The notes beneath the pieces were generated by a model, which was given only the letters and a program-made list of their open reading frames with translations, was not told the origin of the DNA and did not search any database. Position numbers and translations under genes: made by a program. Of a stretch of DNA of 32,254 nucleotides, positions 15,465 through 24,986 are shown piece after piece (positions within the stretch are counted from its first letter, which is position 1; each line of letters opens with the position of its first letter). This stretch comes from Oscillospiraceae bacterium (GTDB taxonomy: Bacteria > Bacillota > Clostridia > Oscillospirales > Oscillospiraceae): positions 1 through 32,254 of the forward strand of contig JAAWKB010000017.1 in NCBI GenBank assembly GCA_022797115.1, in the 5' to 3' direction.

Positions 15465-16562
15465 ATGATTAGAAGCTATGACGGTAAAATCGTCCTGGCC
15501 GACGGCAGCGAGTACTATGGCTACCGCTTCGGCGCAAGGGCGGACCGGGTGTGCGAGCTGGTGTTCAATACCTCCATGGTGGGCTACCAGGAGATCGTGT
15601 CCGACCCGTCCTACACCGGGCAGCTGGTGGTGATGACCTACCCCATTATCGGCAACTACGGCATCACGGACGAGGATTTCGAGACAAAGATTCCCACCAT
15701 CGGCGGGCTGGTGGTCCGGGAGTACAACGATATCCCCAGTAATTTCCGCTACACAAAGACCCTCTCCGAGATCCTGGAGGACTACGGCATCCCTGCCATC
15801 GAGGGGGTGGACACCCGCAAGCTCACCCGCTCCATCCGGGATGGGGGCAGCCGCCGCGCCCTGCTCACCGGCGCGGACGTGCCCGCAGCGGAGGCCGTGG
15901 CCCAGCTGGAGTCCGCCGTGCTGCGGCGGGACCAGGTATCCCAGGTCAGCTGCAAGAAACGCTGGTACGCCCGTACCTCCAACCACCGCTGCAACGTGGT
16001 GGCGGTGGACTGCGGCATCAAGCTGAATATCGTCCGCTCCCTGAACGCGCGGGGCTGCAACGTCACCGTGGTGCCCTACGATACCCCGGCCCAGGTGATT
16101 TTGGACATGGAGCCCGACGGGCTCTTCCTCTCCAACGGGCCCGGGGACCCGGAGGACGTGACGCCGGTGATCGAGCTGGTGCGGCAGCTGCGGGGGAAAT
16201 TCCCCATCTTCGGCATCTGCCTGGGCCACCAGATGATCGCCCTGGCCTACGGCGGCAAAACCTACAAGCTGAAGTTCGGCCACCGGGGGGGCAACCATCC
16301 GGTGAAGGACCTGGCCACCGGCAAGCTGGAGATCACCAGCCAGAACCACTCCTACGCCGTGGACGCGGATTCCCTGGCCGGGACGGGGCTGGCTGTGACA
16401 CATGTCAACCTGCTGGATAACACCGTGGAGGGCCTCGCCTGCGAGGCGGACCGGGTCTTCTCCGTCCAGTACCACCCGGAGAGCGCCCCCGGCCCCCAGG
16501 ACAGCGGGTATCTCTTTGACCGGTTTATTGCCATGATGGAGGAGGGCAAGCGCCATGCCTAA
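15465..16562 (+). CDS. carA: carbamoyl-phosphate synthase small subunit (glutaminase)
   Basis: This 365-residue subunit hydrolyses glutamine and channels ammonia to CarB. The N-terminal CarA-specific domain has LADGSEYYGYRFGA and FNTSMVGYQEIVSDPSYTGQ. The class I amidotransferase domain carries Cys252 in GICLGHQ, with His337 and Glu339 in YHPESAPGP; the triad is intact. The ATG at 15465 follows GAAGGAG by 7 bases; an upstream open frame to 15294 covers the leader terminator and is not coding. It overlaps carB by 8 bases. Carbamoyl phosphate serves both pyrimidine and arginine synthesis; no pyr or arg gene is here to say which regulator acts. Confidence 0.97.
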   Translation: MIRSYDGKIVLADGSEYYGYRFGARADRVCELVFNTSMVGYQEIVSDPSYTGQLVVMTYPIIGNYGITDEDFETKIPTIGGLVVREYNDIPSNFRYTKTLSEILEDYGIPAIEGVDTRKLTRSIRDGGSRRALLTGADVPAAEAVAQLESAVLRRDQVSQVSCKKRWYARTSNHRCNVVAVDCGIKLNIVRSLNARGCNVTVVPYDTPAQVILDMEPDGLFLSNGPGDPEDVTPVIELVRQLRGKFPIFGICLGHQMIALAYGGKTYKLKFGHRGGNHPVKDLATGKLEITSQNHSYAVDADSLAGTGLAVTHVNLLDNTVEGLACEADRVFSVQYHPESAPGPQDSGYLFDRFIAMMEEGKRHA

Positions 16563-19500
16563 GCGGACAGATTTAAAGAAGATCCTGGTCATCGGCTCCG
16601 GGCCCATCGTCATCGGCCAGGCCGCCGAGTTCGACTATGCGGGCACCCAGGCGTGCCTGGCCCTGCGGGAGGAGGGCTACGAGGTGATCCTCGCCAACTC
16701 CAACCCCGCCACCATCATGACAGACACCACCATCGCGGACAAGGTGTATATGGAGCCGCTGACGGTGGAGTATCTGGCCAAGATCCTGCGCTTTGAGCGG
16801 CCGGACGCCATCGTCCCCGGCATCGGCGGGCAGACGGGGCTGAATCTCGCCATGGAGCTCCAGCGCCAGGGCATCCTGGACGAGTGCGGCGTGGAGCTGC
16901 TGGGCACCAGCTATGAGAGCATCCGGAAGGCCGAGGACCGGGAGCTGTTTAAGGAGCTGTGCCAGCGCCTGGGGGAGCCGGTGGTGCCCTCCGGGATCAC
17001 CCATACCGCCGACGAGGCCGCCCAGACGGCGGCGGAGATCGGCTACCCGGTCATCCTGCGCCCGGCCTTCACCCTGGGCGGCACCGGCGGCGGCTTCGCC
17101 CAGGACGAGGATGAGCTGCGGCGGATGATGAAAAACGCCCTGGAGCTCTCCCCGGTCCATCAGGTGCTCATTGAGAAGAGCATCAAGGGCTACAAGGAGA
17201 TCGAGTATGAGGTGATGCGCGACGCCAATGACACCGCCATCACCGTCTGCAACATGGAGAACATCGACCCTGTGGGCATCCACACCGGCGACTCCATCGT
17301 GGTGGCCCCCAGCCAGACCCTGACCAACAAGGAGTACCACCTGCTGCGCGACAGCGCCCTGCGGCTCATCCGCGCCCTGGAGATCGAGGGCGGGTGCAAC
17401 GTCCAGTTTGCCCTGGACCCCCAGTCCTTCCAGTACTACGTCATCGAGGTCAACCCCCGGGTCTCCCGTTCCTCCGCCCTGGCCAGCAAGGCCAGCGGCT
17501 ACCCCATCGCCCGGGTGTCCGCCAAGATCTCTGTTGGGATGCGCTTGGAGGAGATCCAGCTGGCCAACACCCCCGCCTGCTTTGAGCCGGCCCTGGACTA
17601 TGTGGTCACGAAAATGCCCCGTTTCCCCTTTGACAAGTTCGGCTCCGCCAGCAATGTGCTCTCCACCCAGATGAAGGCCACCGGCGAGGTCATGGCCGTG
17701 GGCCGCACCCTCCAGGAGAGCATCCTCAAGGCCGTCCGCTCCCTGGAGGCCGGGGTGGGCCATATCTACATGGAGAAGTTCAACGACTACACGGAAAAGG
17801 AGCTGCTGGACTATATCGCCCTGGGCACCGACGACCGCATTTTCGCCATCGCGGAGCTGATGAGCCGGGGCACGGACCTGGGCCAGATCGCCACCGCCAC
17901 CCAGATCGACATGCTGTTCCTGGACAAGATCAGCAACATCGTCCGCTACGAGGAGGAGCTCAAGACCCGGCCCTGGGACCCGGACATGCTGCGCAAGGCC
18001 AAGCGCAAGGGCTTCTCCGACAAGGCCCTGGCCTGGCTGTGGAAGTGCTCGGAGCGGGAGGTGTACGACAAACGCCGGGAGCTGGGCATCTTCCCGGTGT
18101 ACAAGATGATCGACACCTGCGCCAGCGAGTTTGACAGCTATGTGCCCTACTTCTACTCCACCTATGAGGACGAGAACGAGTCCGTTGTCTCCCCCCACAA
18201 GAAGATCATCGTCCTGGGCTCCGGCCCCATCCGCATCGGCCAGGGGGTGGAGTTCGACTACTCCACGGTCCACGCCGTGCAGACCATCAAGCGCAGCGGC
18301 TATGACGCCATCATCATCAACAACAACCCAGAGACTGTCTCCACCGACTACACATGCAGCGACAAGCTCTATTTTGAGCCCCTGACGGTGGAGGACGTGA
18401 TGAACGTCATCGAGCTGGAGAAGCCCGAGGGCGTCATCGCCTCCCTGGGCGGGCAGACAGCCATCAACCTGGCCCAGCCCCTGCGGGACCACGGCGTGAA
18501 GATCATCGGCACGGACTGCGCCGCGATTGAGCGGGCGGAGGACCGGAAGATCTTCGAGCGGGTCCTCCGGGAGCTGGACATCCCCCAGCCCCCGGGGGAG
18601 GCGGTCACCAATCTGGAGGACGGCGTGCGGGCTGCGGCAGAGATCGGCTACCCCGTGCTGGTGCGCCCCAGCTTTGTGCTGGGCGGGCGGGCTATGGAGA
18701 TCGTCTCCGGCGAGGAGATGCTCCGCCGCTACCTCAAAACCGCCGTGGAGGTGGACGTGGAGAAGCCCGTGCTGGTGGACAAGTACATCGTCGGCAAGGA
18801 GGTGGAGGTGGACGCCATCTGCGACGGCACGGACGTCTTCGTCCCCGGCATCATGGAGCTGGTGGAGCGCACCGGCGTCCACTCCGGCGACTCGGTGAGC
18901 GTCTACCCGGCTTTCTCCATCTCCCGGGCGGTGAAGGACACCATCCTGGACTACACCCGCAAGCTGGGCCTGGGCATCGGCATTGTGGGGCTGTACAACA
19001 TCCAGTTCATCGTGGACCGGCAGGAGAAGGTGTATATCATCGAGGTCAATCCCCGTTCCTCCCGGACCGTGCCCTTCCTCTCCAAGGCCACCGGCTGGTC
19101 CCTGGCGGACATCGCCACCAAGGTGATTTTGGGCGAGAGCCTGCGCGCCCAGGGCATCACCGAGCTCTACCCCCCTGAGAAGAAGAGATGGTACTGCAAG
19201 GTGCCCGTGTTCTCCTTCAGCAAGCTCAGCGGGCTGGACGCCTACCTCTCCCCGGAGATGAAGTCCACCGGCGAGGCCATCGGCTATGACGACCAGCTGC
19301 CCTACGCCCTCTACAAGGCCATGGAGGCCGCGGGCATGAATTTACAGGACCATGGCACGGTGCTGCTCTCCGTCTGCCCGGAGGATCTGGAGGAGGCGCT
19401 GCCCCTGGTGCGGCGGTTCTACCGCCTGGGCTTCAATATTGAGGCCACCACCGGCACGGCCCGTTTCCTGAAGGAGCAGGGCATCCGCACCCGGGTGCGG

Positions 19501-19734
19501 CGGGACTACACGGAGGACCCCGCCGATATCACAGAGGCCATGCGCAGCGGCCGGGTGGCCTACCTTGTCAACACCCGGGACCCCAGCTCCGCCGCCCATA
19601 TGAGCGCCGGCCGGGATATGCGCCGCCTGGCCATCGAGAACAACGTCATCACCTTCACCTCCCTGGACACCGTCCAGGCCCTGTTGGATGTGCTGGAGGC
19701 CATCTCCAGCCGCATCTCTACCATCGACGCCTGA
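16555..19734 (+). CDS. carB: carbamoyl-phosphate synthase large subunit
   Basis: This 1059-residue subunit makes carbamoyl phosphate from bicarbonate, two ATP and ammonia from CarA. It is an internal duplication. Both halves begin with a glycine-rich loop (VIGSGPIVIGQAAEFDYAG near 12; VLGSGPIRIGQGVEFDYS near 554) and contain an ATP-grasp site ending in IEVNPR (VIEVNPRVSRSSALASKASG; IIEVNPRSSRTVPFLSKATG). The last roughly 130 residues form the MGS-like allosteric domain, where UMP or ornithine acts in E. coli. Start ATG 16555 overlaps carA and follows GGAGGAGGG. Length is normal and no defect is seen. Confidence 0.98.
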   Translation: MPKRTDLKKILVIGSGPIVIGQAAEFDYAGTQACLALREEGYEVILANSNPATIMTDTTIADKVYMEPLTVEYLAKILRFERPDAIVPGIGGQTGLNLAMELQRQGILDECGVELLGTSYESIRKAEDRELFKELCQRLGEPVVPSGITHTADEAAQTAAEIGYPVILRPAFTLGGTGGGFAQDEDELRRMMKNALELSPVHQVLIEKSIKGYKEIEYEVMRDANDTAITVCNMENIDPVGIHTGDSIVVAPSQTLTNKEYHLLRDSALRLIRALEIEGGCNVQFALDPQSFQYYVIEVNPRVSRSSALASKASGYPIARVSAKISVGMRLEEIQLANTPACFEPALDYVVTKMPRFPFDKFGSASNVLSTQMKATGEVMAVGRTLQESILKAVRSLEAGVGHIYMEKFNDYTEKELLDYIALGTDDRIFAIAELMSRGTDLGQIATATQIDMLFLDKISNIVRYEEELKTRPWDPDMLRKAKRKGFSDKALAWLWKCSEREVYDKRRELGIFPVYKMIDTCASEFDSYVPYFYSTYEDENESVVSPHKKIIVLGSGPIRIGQGVEFDYSTVHAVQTIKRSGYDAIIINNNPETVSTDYTCSDKLYFEPLTVEDVMNVIELEKPEGVIASLGGQTAINLAQPLRDHGVKIIGTDCAAIERAEDRKIFERVLRELDIPQPPGEAVTNLEDGVRAAAEIGYPVLVRPSFVLGGRAMEIVSGEEMLRRYLKTAVEVDVEKPVLVDKYIVGKEVEVDAICDGTDVFVPGIMELVERTGVHSGDSVSVYPAFSISRAVKDTILDYTRKLGLGIGIVGLYNIQFIVDRQEKVYIIEVNPRSSRTVPFLSKATGWSLADIATKVILGESLRAQGITELYPPEKKRWYCKVPVFSFSKLSGLDAYLSPEMKSTGEAIGYDDQLPYALYKAMEAAGMNLQDHGTVLLSVCPEDLEEALPLVRRFYRLGFNIEATTGTARFLKEQGIRTRVRRDYTEDPADITEAMRSGRVAYLVNTRDPSSAAHMSAGRDMRRLAIENNVITFTSLDTVQALLDVLEAISSRISTIDA

Positions 19735-19763
19735 CGGAAGGCCCGGAGGATTCCGCGAAGAAC

Positions 19764-19807
19764 GGACAAAAGTTGCTCGATTTGTCCAAAATCTGAAAAT
19801 TTTTCAG
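19764..19807 (+). terminator. weak possible terminator after carB
   Basis: GGACAAA/TTTGTCC (19764-19770, 19781-19787) and CTGAAAA/TTTTCAG (19793-19807) are two small stems beginning 30 bases after the carB stop. Neither is followed by a good T-run, so termination here is uncertain. Confidence 0.35.
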
Positions 19808-19827
19808 GCAATCTGCTAAATTATTAG

Positions 19828-19856
19828 TTGAAATCCACAGGGAAATACGGTACAAT
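19828..19856 (+). promoter_or_regulatory. promoter of the BMP transporter operon
   Basis: TTGAAA (19828-19833) and TACAAT (19851-19856) are separated by exactly 17 bases, a strong sigma-A promoter. The leader of about 45 bases is too short for a riboswitch. Confidence 0.75.
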
Positions 19857-19909
19857 AGGGACTGTATTAGATAGTGGAAAGGATTGGATCAAAAAAGGAG
19901 GATATGGAT

Positions 19910-21193
19910 ATGAAAAAGAAAGTATTGGCCCTGCTGCTGGTATGCGCCATGGCGCTGGCCCTGGTGGCCTGCGGCGGCAATAACAACACACAGCAGCCGT
20001 CCAACAGCGGCGGCAGCGACGCGCAGCAGCCTGCTGCTGATGGCGGCGGGAACGGCGAAGGCGAGGCGAAGAGCGTGAAGGTGGGCCTCATCTGCATTGG
20101 CGACGAGAATGACCAGGGCTACACCTACAACTTCATCCGCGGCAAGGAGGCCGCCACCGAGGCCCTGGCCGCCAATGGCATCAACGTGGAGTGGGTCGTC
20201 AAATGGAACATCGGGGAGGACTCCGGCTGCGAGGACGCCAACATCGAGCTGGCGGAGGAGGGCTGTGACCTCATCATCAACAACTCCTTCGGCTTCGAGC
20301 CCTTCATGCTGAAGGTGGCCCCCGACTATCCCGAGATTGAGTTCATCGCCTGCACCAACCAGGCGTCCTGGGGCGACGGGCTGGAGAACACCCACAACGC
20401 CTTTGCCAACATCTATGAGGGCCGCTATCTGGCCGGTGTGGTGGCAGGCATGAAGCTCCAGCAGATGATTGATGACGGGGAAATCACCGCAGACCAGGCC
20501 ATCATCGGCTATGTGGGCGCGTTCTCCTTCGCGGAGGTAATCTCCGGCTTCACCGCCTACTACCTGGGCGCGAGAAGCGTGTGCCCCAGCGTGACCATGA
20601 AGGTCCAGTTTGTGGGCTCCTGGTCTGACGCCACCGAGGAGGCCAATGCCGCCTCCGCCCTGGCGGACATGGGCTGCGTGATGATCTCCCAGCATTCCGA
20701 CAACACCACCCCCGCCACCACCGCCCAGAGCAAGGGCGTGTTCCACACCGGCTATAACAACGATATGATTGGCGTGGCCCCCGAAGCGTCCCTCATCGGC
20801 ACCCGCATCGACTGGGCCCCCTATTTCGAGTACGCCATCGGTTCCGTGGCCAACGGCGGGAGCTTTGACCAGGATTGGTGCCATGGCATGGACATGGGCG
20901 CCGTGGTCATGACCCCGCTCAATGAGGACATTGCCGCCCCCGGCACCGCCGAGAAGCTGGCGGAGGTGGAGGACCAGCTCCGCTCCGGCAAGCTGCAGGT
21001 CTTTGACACCAGCACCTTCACCATCGGCGGCGAGGCCCTGTCCAGTGCGTTCGCCCTGGACACGGACGGCGACTTCACCCCCGACTCCGAGGAGGCTGTC
21101 TTTGACGGCGCGTTCCACGAGTCCCACTTCCAGTCCGCCCCCTACTTCGCCCTGCGGATTGATGGGATTGAGTGGATCAACGAGGCATTCTAA
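19910..21193 (+). CDS. BMP-family substrate-binding lipoprotein of an ABC importer
   Basis: This 427-residue protein has a lipoprotein signal peptide (KKKVLALLLVCAMALALVAC) with lipobox Cys21, then a low-complexity Asn/Gln/Ser/Gly linker to about residue 60. The rest matches the basic membrane protein (BMP/PnrA) family: KVGLICIGDENDQGYTYNF, an NNSFGFEPFM segment and IEFIACTNQA. BMP proteins bind purine nucleosides in characterised cases such as PnrA and Bacillus NupN. The ATG at 19910 was chosen because GGAGG is 8 bases upstream; the ATG two codons earlier is only 2 bases from it. A terminator follows, so the binding protein is probably made in excess of the ATPase and permeases downstream. 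The ligand is inferred from family and neighbours. Confidence 0.9.
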   Translation: MKKKVLALLLVCAMALALVACGGNNNTQQPSNSGGSDAQQPAADGGGNGEGEAKSVKVGLICIGDENDQGYTYNFIRGKEAATEALAANGINVEWVVKWNIGEDSGCEDANIELAEEGCDLIINNSFGFEPFMLKVAPDYPEIEFIACTNQASWGDGLENTHNAFANIYEGRYLAGVVAGMKLQQMIDDGEITADQAIIGYVGAFSFAEVISGFTAYYLGARSVCPSVTMKVQFVGSWSDATEEANAASALADMGCVMISQHSDNTTPATTAQSKGVFHTGYNNDMIGVAPEASLIGTRIDWAPYFEYAIGSVANGGSFDQDWCHGMDMGAVVMTPLNEDIAAPGTAEKLAEVEDQLRSGKLQVFDTSTFTIGGEALSSAFALDTDGDFTPDSEEAVFDGAFHESHFQSAPYFALRIDGIEWINEAF

Positions 21194-21204
21194 TCACCCT
21201 GCGC

Positions 21205-21235
21205 AAAAGAGGGCCGTGCGCGCGGCCCTCTTTTT
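21205..21235 (+). terminator. terminator between binding protein and transporter genes
   Basis: GAGGGCCG (21209-21216) and CGGCCCTC (21223-21230) form a perfect 8-bp stem, extended by AAAA/TTTT pairing and followed by TTTTT. Partial readthrough would give the usual excess of binding protein over transporter. Bases 21236-21375 also contain a CCGGGCC/GGCCCGG hairpin (21303-21321). Confidence 0.8.
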
Positions 21236-21375
21236 ATTCAACCTGGACCCCTGGGCCCGCTCATCTTGCCCCGCCAAGAAAAGCGGCAAAGGCACCGTGA
21301 GCCCGGGCCGCGCAGGCCCGGCGGCAACAAACCCCGCCCCGCCCTCCCTGGCGCGGGGCAGAAAGGATGACAGCC

Positions 21376-22911
21376 TTGGAAAAAACTGTTTGTGCCATTG
21401 AATTAAAAGGCATCACCAAGCGTTTCGGGGAGGTTGTGGCCAACGACGGCATCAACCTCCAGCTCCACCGGGGGGAAATCCTCTCCCTGCTGGGGGAGAA
21501 CGGCAGCGGCAAGACGACGCTGATGAACATGCTGGCGGGTATCTACTTCCCCGACGAGGGACAGATCTATGTGGGCGGGAAGCCTGTGTCCATCCGCTCG
21601 CCCAAGGACGCCTACGCCAACGGCATCGGCATGATCCACCAGCACTATAAGCTGGTGGACGTGTTCACTGCCACGGAGAACATCGTCCTGGGCCTGGAGG
21701 AGGGCGGAAAGCTGGACCGGAAGGCGGCCAACGAGAAGGTGCGCGCCATCTGCGAACGCTACGGCTTTGACATCGACCCCGCCCAGAAGATTTACGACAT
21801 GTCCGTCTCCCAGAAGCAGACGGTAGAGATTGTCAAGGTCCTCTATCGGGGGGCGGACATCCTGATCCTGGATGAGCCCACCGCCGTGCTCACCCCCCAG
21901 GAGACCAACAAGCTCTTTGCCGTTCTGCGCAGTATGCGCGCTGACGGCAAGGCCATCGTCATCATCACCCACAAGCTCCATGAGGTGATGGCCCTGTCCG
22001 ACAAGGTGACGGTGCTGCGCAAGGGCAAGTACATCGGCACCGTCGCCACCAGCCAGACCACCCCCCAGGCCCTCACCGACATGATGGTGGGCCGCAGCGT
22101 CACGCTGGATATCGGCCGCCCCCGGTACGGGAACCCCGTCAAGCGCCTGGAGCTGCGGGACGTGACGTGCCACGACGGGGAGGGTGTGAAGCGGCTGGAC
22201 GGCGTGTCCTTCACCGCCATGGGCGGGGAAATCCTGGGCATTGCCGGCATCGCCGGTTCCGGCCAGCGGGAGCTGCTGGAGGCGGTGGCTGGGCTCTACC
22301 CGGTCAGCAGCGGCGAGATCCTCTACTCCCCGGAGGGCCGGGAGCCCTCATCCCTGGTGGGCAAGACCCCCATGCAGATCAAGCGGGCCGGCGTCGCCAT
22401 GGCCTTCGTCCCCGAGGACCGGCTGGGCATGGGCCTGGTGGGCTCCATGGGCATGACCGGCAATATGATGCTCCGCTCCTGGCGGAAGGGGAAGGGCGCC
22501 TTCGTCAACCGCAAGGACCCCAACGAGCTGGCCCTCCAGATCTGGAAGGAGCTGGAGGTGGTCACGCCCAGCACGGAGTTCCCGGTGCGCCGCATGTCCG
22601 GCGGCAACGTGCAGAAGGTGCTGGTAGGCCGTGAGATCGCCAGCGCCCCCTCGGTGCTGATGACGGCCTACGCGGTGCGGGGGCTGGATATCAACACCTC
22701 CTACACCATTTATAACCTGCTCACGGAGCAGAAGATGAAGGGCGTGGCAGTCATCTATGTGGGCGAGGACCTGGACGTGCTGCTGGAGCTGTGCGACCGG
22801 ATTTTGGTCCTGTGCGGCGGCCGCGTCAGCGGCATCGTGGACGCCCGGACCGCCACCAAGGACCAGATTGGGCTGCTGATGACCCGGCTGGGCGGAAAGG
22901 AGGAGGCATAA
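21376..22911 (+). CDS. BMP-type ABC importer ATPase, two nucleotide-binding domains
   Basis: This roughly 511-residue protein energises the importer with two fused ABC domains, like Bacillus NupO and sugar-type RbsA. Domain 1 has Walker A GENGSGKTT and Walker B LILDEPT but a poor signature (MSVSQKQ). Domain 2 has a good signature (RMSGGNVQK) but a degenerate Walker A (GIAGSGQRE, no Lys) and Walker B without the catalytic Glu (LMTAYAVRGLD). Only one composite ATP site should be active, which is common in this family. I prefer the TTG at 21376 because AAAGGATG lies about 6 bases before it; an ATG at 21367 abuts AAAGG with no spacing. The stop is followed directly by the permease ATG. Confidence 0.93.
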   Translation: MEKTVCAIELKGITKRFGEVVANDGINLQLHRGEILSLLGENGSGKTTLMNMLAGIYFPDEGQIYVGGKPVSIRSPKDAYANGIGMIHQHYKLVDVFTATENIVLGLEEGGKLDRKAANEKVRAICERYGFDIDPAQKIYDMSVSQKQTVEIVKVLYRGADILILDEPTAVLTPQETNKLFAVLRSMRADGKAIVIITHKLHEVMALSDKVTVLRKGKYIGTVATSQTTPQALTDMMVGRSVTLDIGRPRYGNPVKRLELRDVTCHDGEGVKRLDGVSFTAMGGEILGIAGIAGSGQRELLEAVAGLYPVSSGEILYSPEGREPSSLVGKTPMQIKRAGVAMAFVPEDRLGMGLVGSMGMTGNMMLRSWRKGKGAFVNRKDPNELALQIWKELEVVTPSTEFPVRRMSGGNVQKVLVGREIASAPSVLMTAYAVRGLDINTSYTIYNLLTEQKMKGVAVIYVGEDLDVLLELCDRILVLCGGRVSGIVDARTATKDQIGLLMTRLGGKEEA

Positions 22912-23997
22912 ATGGAGACGAAGGTTCCCCTGATCCGCCTTGCCAAGCGGGAGGGGATGGAGACCTGGAAGGTCTGGTGCATCCGGGTGGGCTCCATCCT
23001 GCTGGCACTGCTGCTGGGGGCGCTGGTGATGGTCCTGGTGGGGGTGAACCCCATCGGGGCCTACGGCACCATCCTCTCCGGCGCGCTGGGGAAGAAAACC
23101 GCCATCCGGCAGACGGTGAAGATCGCCGTCCCCCTGCTGGGCTGCGCCCTGGCCATCGCGCCCTGCTTTAAGATGCGCTTCTGGAACATCGGCGCGGAGG
23201 GCCAGATCACCGCTGGGGCCATTGCGGCGTCCTACTTCGCCCTGTTCTGGGTGGGGCGGCTGCCGGGGCCGGTGCTGCTGGTGGTGATGGGACTGGCCGG
23301 CGCGGCTGCCGGTGGGCTGTGGGCCCTGATCCCCGCGTTTTTCAAGGCGAAGTGGAATACCAACGAGACCCTCTTCACCCTGATGATGAACTATATCATC
23401 ATCGGCGTGGTCCGCTGGCTCCAGGGCGGGCCCTGGGAGGGCCGTCCCGGCAGCCAGATCATCCCCCAGTTTGACGGGGCCGCCTGCCTGCCCCGGGTGC
23501 TGGGCGTCCACTGCGGGTGGATCATCGTGCTGGTACTGGTGGTATTCATGCACGTTTATATGCGCTACACCAAGCACGGCTATGAGATCGCCGTCATCGG
23601 TGACAGCGTGAACACGGCCCGGTATGCGGGTATGAACGTGGGGCATATTATGATGCGGACCATGTTCCTGTCCGGGGCCATCAGCGGCATTGTGGGATTT
23701 ATCGTGGCCTCCGGGGCCAACAACACCCTCTATGACGGCGTGGCGGGGGGCGTGGGCTTCACGTCCATCACCGTGGCCTGGCTGAGCCAGCTCAACGCCT
23801 TTGCCATGGTGGTAATCTCCATGCTGCTGGCCGTGCTGGAGAAGGGGGCGGAGACGCTGCAAACCCGGCTGGCTGTACCCACCTCCATCTCCGATATCAT
23901 CACCGGCATCCTGCTCTTCTGTATGCTGGGCTGTGAATTTTTCATCAACTACCGGCTGATCCTCCGCAAGGGCGGCCATAAGGAGGTGGCGAAGTAA
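22912..23997 (+). CDS. BMP-type ABC importer permease 1
   Basis: This 361-residue integral membrane protein is of the branched-chain/ribose permease class (BPD_transp_2), corresponding to NupP. It has many hydrophobic segments, starting with IRVGSILLALLLGALVMVLV near residue 23. The family-typical MRFWNIGAEGQITAGA lies near residue 87, and a cytoplasmic coupling region with YEIAVIGDSVNTARYAGM follows. The start codon directly follows the ATPase stop (TAAATG) behind GGAGG. It should form the channel with permease 2. Stop and next start share one base. Confidence 0.93.
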   Translation: METKVPLIRLAKREGMETWKVWCIRVGSILLALLLGALVMVLVGVNPIGAYGTILSGALGKKTAIRQTVKIAVPLLGCALAIAPCFKMRFWNIGAEGQITAGAIAASYFALFWVGRLPGPVLLVVMGLAGAAAGGLWALIPAFFKAKWNTNETLFTLMMNYIIIGVVRWLQGGPWEGRPGSQIIPQFDGAACLPRVLGVHCGWIIVLVLVVFMHVYMRYTKHGYEIAVIGDSVNTARYAGMNVGHIMMRTMFLSGAISGIVGFIVASGANNTLYDGVAGGVGFTSITVAWLSQLNAFAMVVISMLLAVLEKGAETLQTRLAVPTSISDIITGILLFCMLGCEFFINYRLILRKGGHKEVAK

Positions 23998-24986
23998 TGT
24001 CCGGCTTTGTAACCCTGTTGATCGCCCTGGTGGCCGCTGCCATTACCTACGGCACGCCCCTGCTCTTCGGTACACTGGGCGAGGTGCTCACAGAGAAGTC
24101 CGGCAACCTCAACCTGGGCGTGGAGGGCATCATGTTCATGGGCGGGGCCATGGGCCTGGGCGGCGTGTTCTACTATGAGAAGGGCGGCGGGGCCAACGGC
24201 TTTGCCGCAGTGGCCATCGCCATCCTGTGCGCCTTCCTGGCCGGGGCCCTGGCGTCCCTGATCTTCAGCTTTCTGACCACCACCCTCCGGGCCAACCAGA
24301 ATGTCACGGGCCTTGCCCTGTCCATCTTTGGTACCGGTATCGGCCAGTTTATCGGTGAGTACATGCGGGTCAGCGAGGGGGGCTATATCTCCATCAGCAA
24401 CCGGCTGGCGGGCTATTTCCAGAACGCGCCCTTCCCCGCCTTCCTGCAAAAAATCCCCCTGGTGGGGGGCATCCTGTTCGGCAACAGCCTGTTCTTCTAC
24501 CTGGCCGTACTCCTGGCGGTGGCCCTGTTCTGGTATCTGAACAAGACCCGCTCCGGCCTCTATCTGCGGGCCGTGGGCGAGTCCCCGGCCACGGCCGACG
24601 CGGCGGGCATCAATGTCACCCGTTACAAGTATCTGGCTACTGTCATCGGCGGTGGGATCTCCGCCATCGGCGGCATGGTGTACATTATGACCATCGCGGG
24701 CTGTGTCTGGAACCACGAGGGCCTGTCCGGCGAGGGCTGGCTGGCAGTGGCGCTGGTGATCTTCTGTATGTGGCGGCCCCTGTCCGCCATCTGGGGGTCG
24801 GTGCTCTTCGGCGCGCTGATGATCCTGTACCTGCGGCTGGTAATCCCCTTCATCCCCACCCAGCTGTATAAAATCCTGCCCTATGTCGTCACGGTGGTTG
24901 TCCTCATCGTCTCCAGTATGCGCAACAACAAGGAGAAGCAGCCCCCGGCCAGCCTGGGACTGTCCTACTTCCGGGAGGACAGGTAA
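23997..24986 (+). CDS. BMP-type ABC importer permease 2
   Basis: This 329-residue multi-span permease, the NupQ equivalent, has GEVLTEKSGNLNLGVEGIMF near its N-terminus and a coupling region with LRAVGESPATADAAGIN near residue 190. The ATG at 23997 overlaps the previous stop (TAATG). The gene ends inside repeat copy E: the repeat's left end GGTAATC supplies the TAA stop, so the C-terminus may have been set by repeat insertion. The transporter set is then complete: lipoprotein, fused ATPase and two permeases. Confidence 0.93.
   Translation: MSGFVTLLIALVAAAITYGTPLLFGTLGEVLTEKSGNLNLGVEGIMFMGGAMGLGGVFYYEKGGGANGFAAVAIAILCAFLAGALASLIFSFLTTTLRANQNVTGLALSIFGTGIGQFIGEYMRVSEGGYISISNRLAGYFQNAPFPAFLQKIPLVGGILFGNSLFFYLAVLLAVALFWYLNKTRSGLYLRAVGESPATADAAGINVTRYKYLATVIGGGISAIGGMVYIMTIAGCVWNHEGLSGEGWLAVALVIFCMWRPLSAIWGSVLFGALMILYLRLVIPFIPTQLYKILPYVVTVVVLIVSSMRNNKEKQPPASLGLSYFREDR

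Noticed and set aside
16573-18882. A 769-codon open frame on the minus strand opposite carB
   Set aside because: It is a shadow of carB in GC-rich DNA, with repetitive composition and no recognisable domain; carB is complete.
19735-19909. Purine riboswitch before the BMP transporter
   Set aside because: The promoter at 19828-19856 leaves only about 45 bases of leader, and no purine aptamer motif is visible.
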